Assembly: GCF_016919175.1 (NCBI RefSeq)
Contig: NZ_JAFFPU010000004.1
Coordinates: forward strand, 1-64,000
Source: Leptospira ainlahdjerensis
GTDB lineage: Bacteria; Spirochaetota; Leptospiria; Leptospirales; Leptospiraceae
Direction: 5' to 3'
DNA length: 64,000 nucleotides
The position numbers and the translations under genes are program-made. The notes below the pieces were generated by a model. That model saw only the letters and a list, made by a program, of their open reading frames with translations, was not told the DNA's origin and searched no databases. Of this stretch, positions 44,494-55,854 are shown in pieces; within the stretch, counting starts at the first letter, position 1; each line of letters opens with the position of its first letter.

Positions 44494-45219
44494 ATGAGAA
44501 TCCTCATTCTTCTCCTGACTCTTAGTTTTATCCCGTGTGCTTTGTTCTCGCAATTGCCGGACGAAACTTCAAACCCAAGACAACCGAATAATACCCAACA
44601 ACAGGCTCTCAATCTTTTAGAAGGTTTTGCAGAATCGTCTTGGGGAGAAAGTTACGCCAACCTTCGCGAGAAATTCTTATCACTTTCCACCAATCCGCAG
44701 AACGACGAAAAAGTGGAGATCGTATTCGAGGACAAGGAAAAAACACTTCTGATTCGAAGAAACGGGATCCTCTATTCGTATCGTTTTTATTCTACACCCA
44801 AAATCGTTTTAGATTCCAGGCCCAAAGGTCAAACCGCAAATCCGACCGTGGAAAACAAATCGGAAACGGATGAAGAAAATCATTCCGCACCGGGAGTTTT
44901 ATTTTCCGTAGGAGTTTTGTTTCGATATCTTCCAGGAAAGGAAGTGCAGCAAAAACTGGAACAGAAATACGGAAAACCGAAGAAGGAAGCCTTGGCCGAA
45001 AACAAAATCGGTGGAGCCGTTCTCTGGGAAAAAACCGATGAAAAACAATCTCCCCCCAAGGGCGGTTATATCGTTCAGTGGAAAGAATCTTATAAAAAAA
45101 TGCCTTTTACCAGAAGAGTCGACTATTTCAGTTCTTCGATCAAATTCCAAATCGAAAAGGAATACAAAGAATTCTTCAGCGCCGAAGAAATCAAAACGCT
45201 TCGTGATTTGATTCCATAA
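44494..45219 (+). CDS. Secreted hypothetical protein
   Basis: A 241-residue protein with a signal peptide (residues 1-19, cleavage near LFS). A helical start (QQALNLLEGFAESSWGESYA) is followed by two halves with YxxF-type beta segments: KVEIVFEDKEKTLLIRR near 70 and GVLFSVGVLFRYLPGKEVQQ near 135, then KKMPFTRRVDYFSSSIKFQI near 203. A Gln/Asn/Pro-rich linker joins signal and body. Probably periplasmic. No known family recognised. It follows the membrane-protein gene by 30 bases on the same strand. Confidence 0.68.
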   Translation: MRILILLLTLSFIPCALFSQLPDETSNPRQPNNTQQQALNLLEGFAESSWGESYANLREKFLSLSTNPQNDEKVEIVFEDKEKTLLIRRNGILYSYRFYSTPKIVLDSRPKGQTANPTVENKSETDEENHSAPGVLFSVGVLFRYLPGKEVQQKLEQKYGKPKKEALAENKIGGAVLWEKTDEKQSPPKGGYIVQWKESYKKMPFTRRVDYFSSSIKFQIEKEYKEFFSAEEIKTLRDLIP

Positions 45220-45655
45220 ACTTACGATTCCAAGGCTCAACTTTTTATTTCCTCCGGTTATTTTTATAAGGGGATTTTTAAGAATCCGACGCGCTCGGAA
45301 ATTTTTTTCCAGGATTCAAAAACCTGGCTCTATTGGACACGAACGGTTCGAAAGAAAGGAAAGAGAATCGGATTGCAAGCATCATAGAAAATTCCCGCTT
45401 TGAAACATTCTGTTTCCCGCAATGTCGCAAACTGGATCAGAACGGACACGAGAAACAAGCTCGAGAGCGAAATGAGAATCGACCAACCGACTCAAATCTC
45501 TCGAGTTGTCGATTGACAATATTCGAAACCAATTCGAATTCTCCCTTTCGAATCATTCCCCTGTTTCTAAAAGAATAGAATTCTTCCAAAATTCTATTGA
45601 CCTTGGCCTCGCTTTCCAACCATGCTCTAAGCACATATTTTAGAGGAGCCTATCA
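45220..45655. other. Intergenic region before transaldolase
   Basis: About 435 bases. No gene supported: open frames on both strands lack ribosome sites and coding character. A TTGACA at about 45513-45518 could be a -35 element but has no good -10 partner. A GAGGAG ribosome site for the transaldolase lies at 45642-45647. Confidence 0.4.
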
Positions 45656-46300
45656 GTGGAATTATATCTGGATACAGCCAACATCGATGAAATCAAAGAG
45701 ATCGCTTCCTACGGTCTTGTGGATGGAGTCACAACCAATCCTTCCATCATCGCAAAGTCGGGCAGAAATTTTAAGGAAGTCATCAAGGAAATCTGCGCGA
45801 TCGTTCCCGGTCCAGTGAGCGCTGAAGTTCTTTCTACAAAATTCGACGGAATGTTAAAGGAAGCACTCGAACTCGTCGAGATCGCCGAGAATGTAGTGGT
45901 AAAAGTTCCTTTGATTCCGGAAGGTCTCAAGACCGTTGTAGAGCTTACCAAAAGAAACATCCCCACAAACGTAACTCTTTGTTTTTCGGCCCCACAAGCT
46001 TTGCTCGCGGCAAAAGCGGGTGCGACTTTTATCTCTCCGTTTATCGGAAGAGTCGATGATACAAGTTGGGATGGAATGGAATTGATCACAGAAATACGAG
46101 AGATTTACGACAACTATGGATACGATACGAGAATTCTTGCGGCTTCCATCCGCGGACCGATGCACTTAAAAGAATCCGCACTCCGAGGAGCCGATTGTGC
46201 GACGATGCCTCACTCGGCATTCTTGCAACTATTCAAACATCCTCTCACCGATATCGGTTTGGAAAAATTCTTAGAAGACGCTAAAAAGTTAAAGTGGTGA
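45656..46300 (+). CDS. tal: Small (TalC/FSA-type) transaldolase
   Basis: A 214-residue TIM-barrel enzyme that moves a dihydroxyacetone unit between sugar phosphates in the pentose phosphate pathway. GTG start with AGAGGAG upstream. Motifs: [14 protein letters not shown] at 3-16, [15 protein letters not shown] at 22-36, Schiff-base Lys in [13 protein letters not shown] near 82, [19 protein letters not shown] near 103-121 and [14 protein letters not shown] near 125. The length is that of the short subfamily, which includes fructose-6-phosphate aldolase; transaldolase is the likelier activity. Monocistronic, ended by a perfect terminator. Confidence 0.93.
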   Translation: MELYLDTANIDEIKEIASYGLVDGVTTNPSIIAKSGRNFKEVIKEICAIVPGPVSAEVLSTKFDGMLKEALELVEIAENVVVKVPLIPEGLKTVVELTKRNIPTNVTLCFSAPQALLAAKAGATFISPFIGRVDDTSWDGMELITEIREIYDNYGYDTRILAASIRGPMHLKESALRGADCATMPHSAFLQLFKHPLTDIGLEKFLEDAKKLKW

Positions 46301-46307
46301 TTTTTCT

Positions 46308-46342
46308 TTTCAAAGCCCTCGAAACGAGGGCTTTGAAATTTT
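46308..46342 (+). terminator. Rho-independent terminator
   Basis: TTTCAAAGCCCTCG (46308-46321) is perfectly complementary to CGAGGGCTTTGAAA (46325-46338) around a 3-base loop, followed by T's. It ends the transaldolase gene. Confidence 0.9.
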
Positions 46343-46698
46343 ATAAAATACGAATGTACTTCGAATCCGTCTTTTTTCCCAAAGAAAATTCAAATAACCA
46401 AAGCACGGCTTCTTCTAAGAGAGTCACCGGTTTTTACCAACTTTCGTTCCGATAAAATTGTTTGGCTCAAAGAAAATTAAAAACGAAATTCAAGTCCTCT
46501 TTTCGAAGAGTCCGACTATTTAAAAGCTCTTTTGAAAAAACCGCGGCCAGCCCATTCCATAAGTAGAATACGATTCTATACTTAAATGAACTTCTGCCCC
46601 TGCCTCAAAACCGATTCACAAAAAACTCCACGATTCACGATCCCGTTAGATTTGTAAAATCGAACCGTAGCTTTCACTCAGCGATCCGATCGTTTCAC
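46343..46698. other. Intergenic region, convergent ends
   Basis: About 355 bases between the transaldolase terminator and the end of the minus-strand DUF1574 gene. No ORF, repeat copy or hairpin of note was seen. Confidence 0.4.
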
Positions 46699-47744
46699 TT
46701 ATGGGATCCGTTTGATTCCGTAGTAGTCGTCCATCATCAACTTCATCGACTCCAGAAAACACATAATCGATTGGTGAGATGCGTCATAAAACAAATTACA
46801 AGATGTTTGAGTATTTAGATCCACTGGAATCGCCCCATACTGTCTGGAAAGATTTTGAATCTTCGGCCACCAGATTTTTTCCATCTCGAGTTCGTAAAAT
46901 CGTTTTCGATAGGTATCATACACTTTCGGCCAGATCAAATATACCTTTACGTCGTTCTCCTTTGCCAATTTGAGAAACTCTTCCACAAAGTAAAATTGGG
47001 TTTGCCCAAGAGTAAAAGTAGAAAGATACAGATTTCTAATTCGAACGGCGTCCTTCTCCAAACGATCCGGATCGTTAACAAATGAAGTATAAGCGAATTG
47101 TTCTCCGTGTTTTAAGTTGAGAATTACATAGTCCGTATTCAGAGCCGGATTGTATTCGGATAATTTTCTTTCCTGCAATCTTCTGGAGAATAACTTAAGA
47201 TCTGGATTGATCCTTCGAACCGCGAACATACGGTCTAAAAATAATTTCTTCCTGTCTTCTAAGGAAATCTGGTCCATATACTTCAGAATAAATTCATCAT
47301 CAGCTCCGTATTTCAAAAACGGATCGTAGTAAACCCCTTTCGTATCATCGAATCCCTCCGGACTGACCACGTAAAAAACCAGCTTTGGTTTGATTCCTTG
47401 TTTGAGAATTTTTTCGAACCAATAGAATCCATACGCGGGAACCGCCTGAGGTCCGGAAAAATTATAAAGAATCCAATCTTTCTGGAATTTCTTATCCATT
47501 CCGAGCGCGGAATATGGATAAGCCCTGGAGTCTCCGAATGCCAGCGCAAGAGAACGATCCTTTAGATCTTTATCCCGAACCATTCTATCAAACAAAGACT
47601 TACGTTGTGTGTAATAGACGGTGTTCCCTGCCTGGATAAAATTCTTCTGAAAATACTCGATCGTAAAAATTTTATCCAAACAAAAGACAAAGATCAAAAA
47701 AAGAACCGGATAATAAATATAAATTCGTTTCATCATAGTACCGC

Positions 47745-47748
<4 letters not shown>
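46699..47748 (-). CDS. DUF1574-type SGNH-like envelope protein, second copy
   Basis: A 349-residue paralogue of the protein at 15545. N-terminal membrane helix (about 8-26), then SLALAFGDSRAYPYSALG near 67 (block-I-like Ser in GDSRA) and a C-terminal CNLFYDASHQSIMCFLESM with an Asp-x-x-His in DASH, equivalent to DPGH of the first copy. Tyr and aromatic residues are frequent. Presumed periplasmic acyltransferase or esterase acting with the MBOAT gene, whose stop it overlaps by 4 bases (47745-47748). True start may be one of the next ATGs (47736, 47733). Confidence 0.8.
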
Positions 47749-49159
<1,411 letters not shown>

Positions 49160-49169
<10 letters not shown>

Positions 49170-49909
49170 ACCCCAACTGCGTCTTTCAGAAGATATTTAC
49201 CTTCCGGAAGATTTAGTTTTTCTAATTGAATCGATCCGACCCGAATCCTCTGAAGATCCAACACGTGTGTACCCAAAGAGTGAAACATTCTTCTGATCTG
49301 TCTTTTTTTTCCTTCTCCGAGAATCACTCGATAGACGCAGTCTTTCCCGGGAACGAGTTTAACCATCTTCGCACGCAGAATTTCCCCTGCATCCAAAATC
49401 CCTTTTTGAAACGCGGTCTGAATCTCCTTTTCCCCAGGATCGAACTTCAATTGAACCAGATATTCTTTCTCGGATCCGTAGGAAGGATGCGAGATTTTTT
49501 GGGCCAGGTCGCCGTCATTTGTCAAAAGGAGAAGTCCGCGGGAATTCAAATCCAATCTTCCGGCAATTTTGTAGTTTTTAAACTTTTCCGGAAGGAGGGA
49601 AAAAACGGTCTTTTCGTGAAACCGGTCCTGATGAGAACAAAGATACCCAGCGGGTTTATTCAGGAGCAAAAGTTGCCTCGGTTCCCGATCCGGCCGAACC
49701 ACCTTTCCTCGAAAAGATACTACGTCGGTTTCGGGTAAAACACGAACCGCGAGATCCGTGACTTGTTTCCCATTGATCTCAATCAATCCCTTAAGGATCC
49801 ATTCTTCCGCTTTTCGTCTGGAGCCGAGGCCACAATCCGCCAGATACCGATTGAGCCGGATTCCGTCTTTCGGGGGTAAATCATCCTGAGACTTCATCGA
49901 TTCATCCAT
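49160..49909 (-). CDS. RluB/RluE-type rRNA pseudouridine synthase
   Basis: A 249-residue enzyme. The S4 RNA-binding domain covers about 16-60 (IRLNRYLADCGLGSRRKAEE, ILKGLIEINGK). The catalytic domain contains LLLLNKPAGYLCS near 79, AGRLDLNSRGLLLLTNDGDL near 116 with the nucleophile Asp, and GKKRQIRRMFHSLGTHVLDL near 201. It converts a uridine of 23S or 16S rRNA to pseudouridine; the exact site cannot be read from the sequence. Start at 49909 or the ATG 12 bases later. Confidence 0.9.
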
Positions 49910-50014
49910 TTAAGAAAGATTCCCAAAATCTTCTACCCAAAACTTCGTTGACCGCGCTTTGGACCGATCCAGGATTGAAGCGAAAGATCGGATATTTGTC
50001 CGGTCCCAGTTACG

Positions 50015-50920
50015 ATGAATCCCCTCAAAAAAAAGCCCCGCACGCATTCTCTCCAAGAAGCTCCTGAAAAGCCAGAATGGCTCAAGGTAAAACTTACCTT
50101 TCCGGACCCGAAGAACAACACGGTCGCGATCGTGAGAGATTCTCTGGAAGAAAAAAACCTCAATACGGTCTGCGAAAGCGCTTCTTGTCCCAATCTCAAT
50201 CACTGTTGGTCTCGAAAGACGGCGACTTATATGCTCGGAGGAGATATCTGCACAAGACGTTGCTCTTATTGTGACGTAGCCTCGGGGAAACCAAAACCGC
50301 TCGATCAAGAGGAACCGCGAAGAGTCGCCGAATCCGCGATCGCACTCGAACTCAAACATGTTGTTCTTACGGCCGTAAATCGAGACGATCTGGAAGACGG
50401 GGGCGCTACCCATTTCGCCGAAACCTTGGAAAGAATCCGAGAAGGTCTTCCCGATTGTAAGATCGAATTTTTAGTTCCCGATCTCAAAGCAAAGTTAGAA
50501 TCTTTAGAAATCATCTTTCAATCCAAACCGGACGTCTTTAACCACAACGTGGAAACCGTCCAAAGACTTTTTCCCGAAGTGGCTCCTCAAAAAAAATACG
50601 ATCGCTCCTTGGAAGTTTTGAGGATTGCATCTGAACGCGGTTTCTTAACAAAAAGCGGTTTGATCTTGGGAATGGGAGAAACGCTGGAAGAAGTAAAGGA
50701 ATGTATGCGCGATCTCGTCGCAGTGGGAGTTTCCCTTCTTACATTGGGACAATACTTACAACCGACTCCGACTCACCTTCCCGTAAAAGAATACGTCTCC
50801 CCAGAGGTTTTTAAAGAACTAAGAATCTACGGAAAATCGATCGGATTCAAGGGAGTTTTTTCCGGTCCTCTGGTAAGAAGTTCTTATCACGCCGACGAGC
50901 AAGTCTCATGGATTCCTTAG
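50015..50920 (+). CDS. lipA: Lipoyl synthase
   Basis: A 301-residue radical SAM enzyme that inserts two sulfurs into octanoyl groups on E2/H proteins. The auxiliary cluster motif CESASCPNLNHC (CX4CX5C) lies near 53-64 and the radical SAM cluster CTRRCSYC (CX3CX2C) near 79-86. Further family segments are LTAVNRDDLEDGGATHFAET near 117 and GLILGMGET near 216. The C-terminal RSSYHAD near 289 carries the Ser that binds the auxiliary cluster. Divergent from the pseudouridine synthase gene. Confidence 0.96.
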   Translation: MNPLKKKPRTHSLQEAPEKPEWLKVKLTFPDPKNNTVAIVRDSLEEKNLNTVCESASCPNLNHCWSRKTATYMLGGDICTRRCSYCDVASGKPKPLDQEEPRRVAESAIALELKHVVLTAVNRDDLEDGGATHFAETLERIREGLPDCKIEFLVPDLKAKLESLEIIFQSKPDVFNHNVETVQRLFPEVAPQKKYDRSLEVLRIASERGFLTKSGLILGMGETLEEVKECMRDLVAVGVSLLTLGQYLQPTPTHLPVKEYVSPEVFKELRIYGKSIGFKGVFSGPLVRSSYHADEQVSWIP

Positions 50921-51204
50921 AAGGTTCCACACCTCAACCCCCGTCCGAGGAAATTAAGAAAATCTTATATCATTCGATCATTCAGTTTCTTTCGGGAAAA
51001 GACGGGTCCGTCAGCAAGTCCGAAATCAAAGACCTTTTGGAAAAAACGATGAATCTGATTCCAAACGTGGAAGCTCATTGGGCAGAAATCAACCGTTTTG
51101 GAAAGAATAAGATGCTCCTGCGCTGGAAGGAACAAGTGATGCTTTTGGAAATGGAAGAGGTGATCGACTCGATTCTTTCCCTCTGGAATCAAAAGTTTGA
51201 CTGA
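50908..51204 (+). CDS. Small hypothetical protein coupled to lipA
   Basis: A 98-residue, helical, acidic protein. Its ATG lies inside the end of lipA (13-base overlap, different frame), with a GAGCAAG-type site in front, so it is translated with lipA. Segments KKILYHSIIQFLSGKDGSVS, KSEIKDLLEKTMN and RWKEQVMLLEMEEVIDSI suggest a small helical bundle. No signal peptide, no Cys. No family recognised; a role around lipoylation is only suggested by position. Confidence 0.6.
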   Translation: MDSLEGSTPQPPSEEIKKILYHSIIQFLSGKDGSVSKSEIKDLLEKTMNLIPNVEAHWAEINRFGKNKMLLRWKEQVMLLEMEEVIDSILSLWNQKFD

Positions 51205-51315
51205 TCTGAATACGTTTCCTTGGTTTTTCATTTGTCCTTCTGAAAAATGTGGGAACTCCTCGTTTTCGATAAGGAAAATTTCTGAAAAGGTCAAAGATGC
51301 GAAATGGTTGACCCT

Positions 51316-51332
51316 GTAGGAACTCTTACAAA
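51316..51332 (+). repeat. Isolated right-end fragment of the intergenic repeat
   Basis: GTAGGAACTCTTACAAA, identical to the right border of repeat copies A-C, but without the rest of the element upstream. Confidence 0.5.
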
Positions 51333-51415
51333 TTTTCCTTCGATTTTGGGATAAACTCTTAATTTCCGGAATAAAAACGAAGCCTATGTCGTTTAAAGAA
51401 TCGAAGTTTTAAACA

Positions 51416-51730
51416 TCAATCGGGCTGATACAGTCCAATTTTGAATTTTTTCAAAAGTAAATCCGCTTTTTTGGAATGAGCTTTTCCGGATTGATCCTTT
51501 TTTGAATAAGCCATCGTCGAATCGGTTCCACACCATTTTCGAATATCATAACGAAGGGAATCGTGAACGCCAATATATTCGGTGACGTCGTATACGGTCT
51601 TCTCAATCAAAATCCAACAACTTGCGCTCGTCCCGTGAAGTTTCAATTCTTCGCTTGAAATCATTTTCTCTTTTGCTCCGACCGCCTGCAAAAAACAAAC
51701 TCCGATTATAAGAACCAAATATTTTACCAT
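51416..51730 (-). CDS. Secreted cytochrome b5-like heme-binding protein
   Basis: A 104-residue protein with a signal peptide (residues 1-19, cleavage near VGA). The mature 85 residues resemble a small cytochrome b5 domain: MISSEELKLHGTSASCWILI, EKTVYDVTEYIGVHDSLRYD, IRKWCGTDSTMAYSKKDQSG, KAHSKKADLLLKKFKIGLY. Candidate heme ligands are His in GVHD and in KAHS. Two Cys (SCW, KWC) could form a disulfide. Its start overlaps the stop of the membrane oxidoreductase by 7 bases, so the pair probably works together as an electron-transfer module, with this protein as the periplasmic carrier. Confidence 0.75.
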   Translation of the reverse strand: MVKYLVLIIGVCFLQAVGAKEKMISSEELKLHGTSASCWILIEKTVYDVTEYIGVHDSLRYDIRKWCGTDSTMAYSKKDQSGKAHSKKADLLLKKFKIGLYQPD

Positions 51731-52989
51731 GGGGAAAATTCCTCTGAATGAATCCTTTTATTGGGAACGGCCTGGGAATGCAAGTATCTTCGAACGTTCT
51801 TCATAAACTGAGGCGGTCCGCATATAAGATATTCTGCATCTTCATTTTGATAAAGATCCGAATTCAATATCGAAAGATCCGGATGTTGTTTTTGTGGAAC
51901 TTCCACAAACCGCCACTGAAACTGACTGAATTTTTTGGAAATTTCGTCTAACTCGGATTGAACCGACAAATCCTTTGGATCGGAAAAAAAATAAGTCAGC
52001 CGAATCTTCCCGGAAGCGCGGAATTGCAAACACCTTGCTCTTCCTAAAAAGGGAGCGATCCCGATTCCGCCCGCGATCCAAATCTGATCCTTCTGCCAAT
52101 CGACATTGAGTTCTTGAAACGGGCCCAGTACTTCAATTCGATCGCCCGGAAGCGCATTGATTAAACGTTTTGTATCCTTTCCCAAATTTTTGATTCTTAG
52201 ACGAAGCAAATCGCTTTCGGAACAGGAACCGATCGAAAAAGGATGCCAGTCGTGAGAGTATTCTTTTCCCAAAAAACGGAGATAGAGAATCGCACCCGCT
52301 TTGTATTCTTCACGAATCACGTCTTTATCGGAGTCCGGTATCAAATCCAATTCAACGGAAGAATCGGAAATTCTATCGATCTTTTGAATCTTCCAAAGAG
52401 TTCCGCTCCATGTCCGAAGAAGGATCGCAAGAATACTGCCCGCTCCCAGAGTCACACTAAACACAAACGGGATCCGGTGCCACCATTCTTCGGAGAGGAA
52501 AAGATAACCGTGGATGATCGCGAGGAAATAGGAGGGAATCAAAAACAAGTGAATCACAAACCAGGAACGATATCTTTGTAATTTCCAAAAGGCAAAAAGA
52601 ATACTGAGAGAATAGATCAGAAAAGCGATCCAACCGGTTAAGACCGCAGGCTCGTCCAGCATCGTAAGAATTTCCGGAAAGGAAACGGTTTCAAAAAGGA
52701 TGTGGGCAAAAATGAAAAACGTCGTAAAAATTCCAAACCAATGATGCAAGCGGTATTGAGAAGCAATTCCAGTGCTCCAAGCGGAAAGCTTTTTTAACTT
52801 CAGAGCCAAGAAGAAGGTACAGGAAAACAACAAGAGGCCTATAATCGGTAAATAGATTTCTAAGAATTCCAATTTTATTTCAGTTCCGTTCAACCTGTTC
52901 TCAATACCTACAATCCAGATTCTGTCCCACAATTTTTTTGGATCTCTCGAAAAATCTGTTGGAACTACAAGATTTTTTTTTAGTCCCAC
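51724..52989 (-). CDS. Ferric-reductase-like membrane flavo-heme oxidoreductase
   Basis: A 421-residue protein. Membrane segments in residues 45-195 carry the His pairs expected for b-type hemes (RLHHWFGIFTTFFIFAHILF near 80-99; FVIHLFLIPSYFLAIIHGYL near 144-163). After this comes a cytoplasmic FAD/NAD(P)H reductase: WHPFSIGSCSES near 251 (FAD), AGGIGIAPFLGRARC near 305 and EYLICGPPQFMKNVRR near 388. It would carry electrons from NAD(P)H through the membrane to an acceptor outside, as ferric reductases and NOX proteins do. The GTG start at 52989 is uncertain; a TTG about 32 codons in is a possible alternative. It overlaps the cytochrome b5-like gene. Confidence 0.85.
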   Translation of the reverse strand: MGLKKNLVVPTDFSRDPKKLWDRIWIVGIENRLNGTEIKLEFLEIYLPIIGLLLFSCTFFLALKLKKLSAWSTGIASQYRLHHWFGIFTTFFIFAHILFETVSFPEILTMLDEPAVLTGWIAFLIYSLSILFAFWKLQRYRSWFVIHLFLIPSYFLAIIHGYLFLSEEWWHRIPFVFSVTLGAGSILAILLRTWSGTLWKIQKIDRISDSSVELDLIPDSDKDVIREEYKAGAILYLRFLGKEYSHDWHPFSIGSCSESDLLRLRIKNLGKDTKRLINALPGDRIEVLGPFQELNVDWQKDQIWIAGGIGIAPFLGRARCLQFRASGKIRLTYFFSDPKDLSVQSELDEISKKFSQFQWRFVEVPQKQHPDLSILNSDLYQNEDAEYLICGPPQFMKNVRRYLHSQAVPNKRIHSEEFSPW

Positions 52990-53130
52990 CCTACCCTTGT
53001 ATAACGATCCTCGCGGATCTGCGTCTAAGTTTTTCGAATGGCTGACGGATGGATCGAGGAAGGTTTCTTTCTCTTAAAATCCGAATGAATGGTTCTCTTT
53101 ATTTTTGGTAAACAATGGTTCGTACAAAGA

Positions 53131-54368
<1,238 letters not shown>

Positions 54369-54370
54369 AC

Positions 54371-54412
<42 letters not shown>

Positions 54413-54467
54413 GGCAGCCTCTATCTATGTTACACAACAGTCAATAGAATCTATTTTTCCATATCTT

Positions 54468-55673
54468 TCAATTTTTTTTTATGAAACGCAAGATATTTCC
54501 TGAGCTAAAATCAGCAAAATAGACTTCCCCGTTTGGATCCTGTCCAAAAGTGCTAATTTGGACAGAGGTTCGAAATAAAAGCGCATTCGAGATTTTTTTT
54601 CCGTCTTTTTGCCGCAAAACCCAGATTCTTCCCGTGACAAAGTCCCCGTAAACATAAGAACCCACTAATTGAGGCAGTTCCTTTCCTCTGTAAACGTATC
54701 CTCCGGTAATAGAATGCCCGTCGGGTCGGGGATATTCGTGAATCGGGTCTGCAATTCCGGGTAACGAGCAATTCGGATTGAATTGAAAACAGTGAAAACC
54801 CTCTTTGAGATTCCATCCAAAGTTTCCTCCTTTTCGAATCAGATCGATTTCTTCAAAGGAATTTTGTCCAACGTCGGCCAGATAGAGTTCTCCCGTCGCG
54901 GAATCAAAAGAGAATCTCCAAGGATTTCTCAGACCATAAGCCCAAATTTCCGGTAAGAATCCGGGTTTGTTTACGAAAGGATTGTCCTCCGGAACCTTGT
55001 AAGGAGCTCCCGAAGTTTTTACATTCGGTGTGATTCGAAGAAGTTTTCCAAGAAATGTCCCCGAGTTTTGTCCGTTCTTGTAAGGATCATTCGCTCCACC
55101 TCCGTCTCCAAAGCCGATATAGAGTTTTTGATCCGGACCGAAAGCGATCTGGCCTCCGTTGTGATTGGAATACGGTTGTTCCACTTTCAGAATGGTCCTC
55201 TTTGCATTTTCGATTCTTAGAATGGAATCCTGCATCCATTCAAATTCTAAGATCTTAGAATAATCCTTACCGTTTTCTTTTACAACAACGTGAACAAAAA
55301 ATTTAGAATCGTTTGCAAAGTCCGGCGAAAACGCAAGTCCGAGCAGTCCTTCTTCCGAAAGAGTTTCGATCTGCCCGGTGAAATCCGCCCGGATCATTCT
55401 TTGTTTTTTCGCTACGTCAAATTCTACCACCTTTCCGCGTTTTTCTAAAACGATCATACGGTTTGAATCACCCGGAAAAAATTGAATGTCGGTCGGCTCT
55501 TGAAATCCACCTGCGACGGGAGAATACCAGGGCACGGAAGGAAGTTTGGATTGTTTGGAAATATTTTTAGAAGGAGCGGTTTTGGTTTTTGAAAAGAGGG
55601 AAACACCGGAAAGTGCGACTAAGGATAGAATGGCGAAGGATAAAACTTTGATTCCGAAATTCTGAAAAAACAT
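54468..55673 (-). CDS. PQQ-dependent sugar dehydrogenase-like (GSDH family) protein
   Basis: A 401-residue exported beta-propeller protein. An N-terminal hydrophobic segment (8-27) acts as signal or anchor. Propeller motifs: PTDIQFFPGDSNRMIVLEKR near 61, EGLLGLAFSPDFANDSKFFV near 109, SNHNGGQIAFGPDQKLYIGF GDGGG near 171-195 (split here), GLRNPWRFSFDSATGELYLA near 248, and GQNSFEEIDLI. This is the pattern of soluble aldose (glucose/sorbosone) dehydrogenases that use PQQ in the periplasm. A PQQ source is not visible in the window. The start follows a gap of 180 bases to the divergent radical SAM gene. Confidence 0.86.
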   Translation of the reverse strand: MFFQNFGIKVLSFAILSLVALSGVSLFSKTKTAPSKNISKQSKLPSVPWYSPVAGGFQEPTDIQFFPGDSNRMIVLEKRGKVVEFDVAKKQRMIRADFTGQIETLSEEGLLGLAFSPDFANDSKFFVHVVVKENGKDYSKILEFEWMQDSILRIENAKRTILKVEQPYSNHNGGQIAFGPDQKLYIGFGDGGGANDPYKNGQNSGTFLGKLLRITPNVKTSGAPYKVPEDNPFVNKPGFLPEIWAYGLRNPWRFSFDSATGELYLADVGQNSFEEIDLIRKGGNFGWNLKEGFHCFQFNPNCSLPGIADPIHEYPRPDGHSITGGYVYRGKELPQLVGSYVYGDFVTGRIWVLRQKDGKKISNALLFRTSVQISTFGQDPNGEVYFADFSSGNILRFIKKN

Positions 55674-55854
55674 ACCTCTTTCCTACTCTTTCTATCCGAT
55701 CGGTCAACAGGATTTCGCAAATCGAAAGAAAGTCTTTGGCGTGGATCGTCGTTTTTCCAAAAAAGGAATTTCTCAATTCGAAGGAAAAGCGGCTTTTCTC
55801 TCGCAAAAAACTGCGTGTAATTTCGGTTCCATCGGGAAGATTGTCTAATTAGAG

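Noticed and set aside
45437..45634. 65-codon minus-strand ORF
   Set aside because: Lies in the transaldolase promoter region; no ribosome site or family.
49910..50413. 167-codon minus-strand ORF
   Set aside because: Antisense to lipA, whose cluster motifs are unambiguous.
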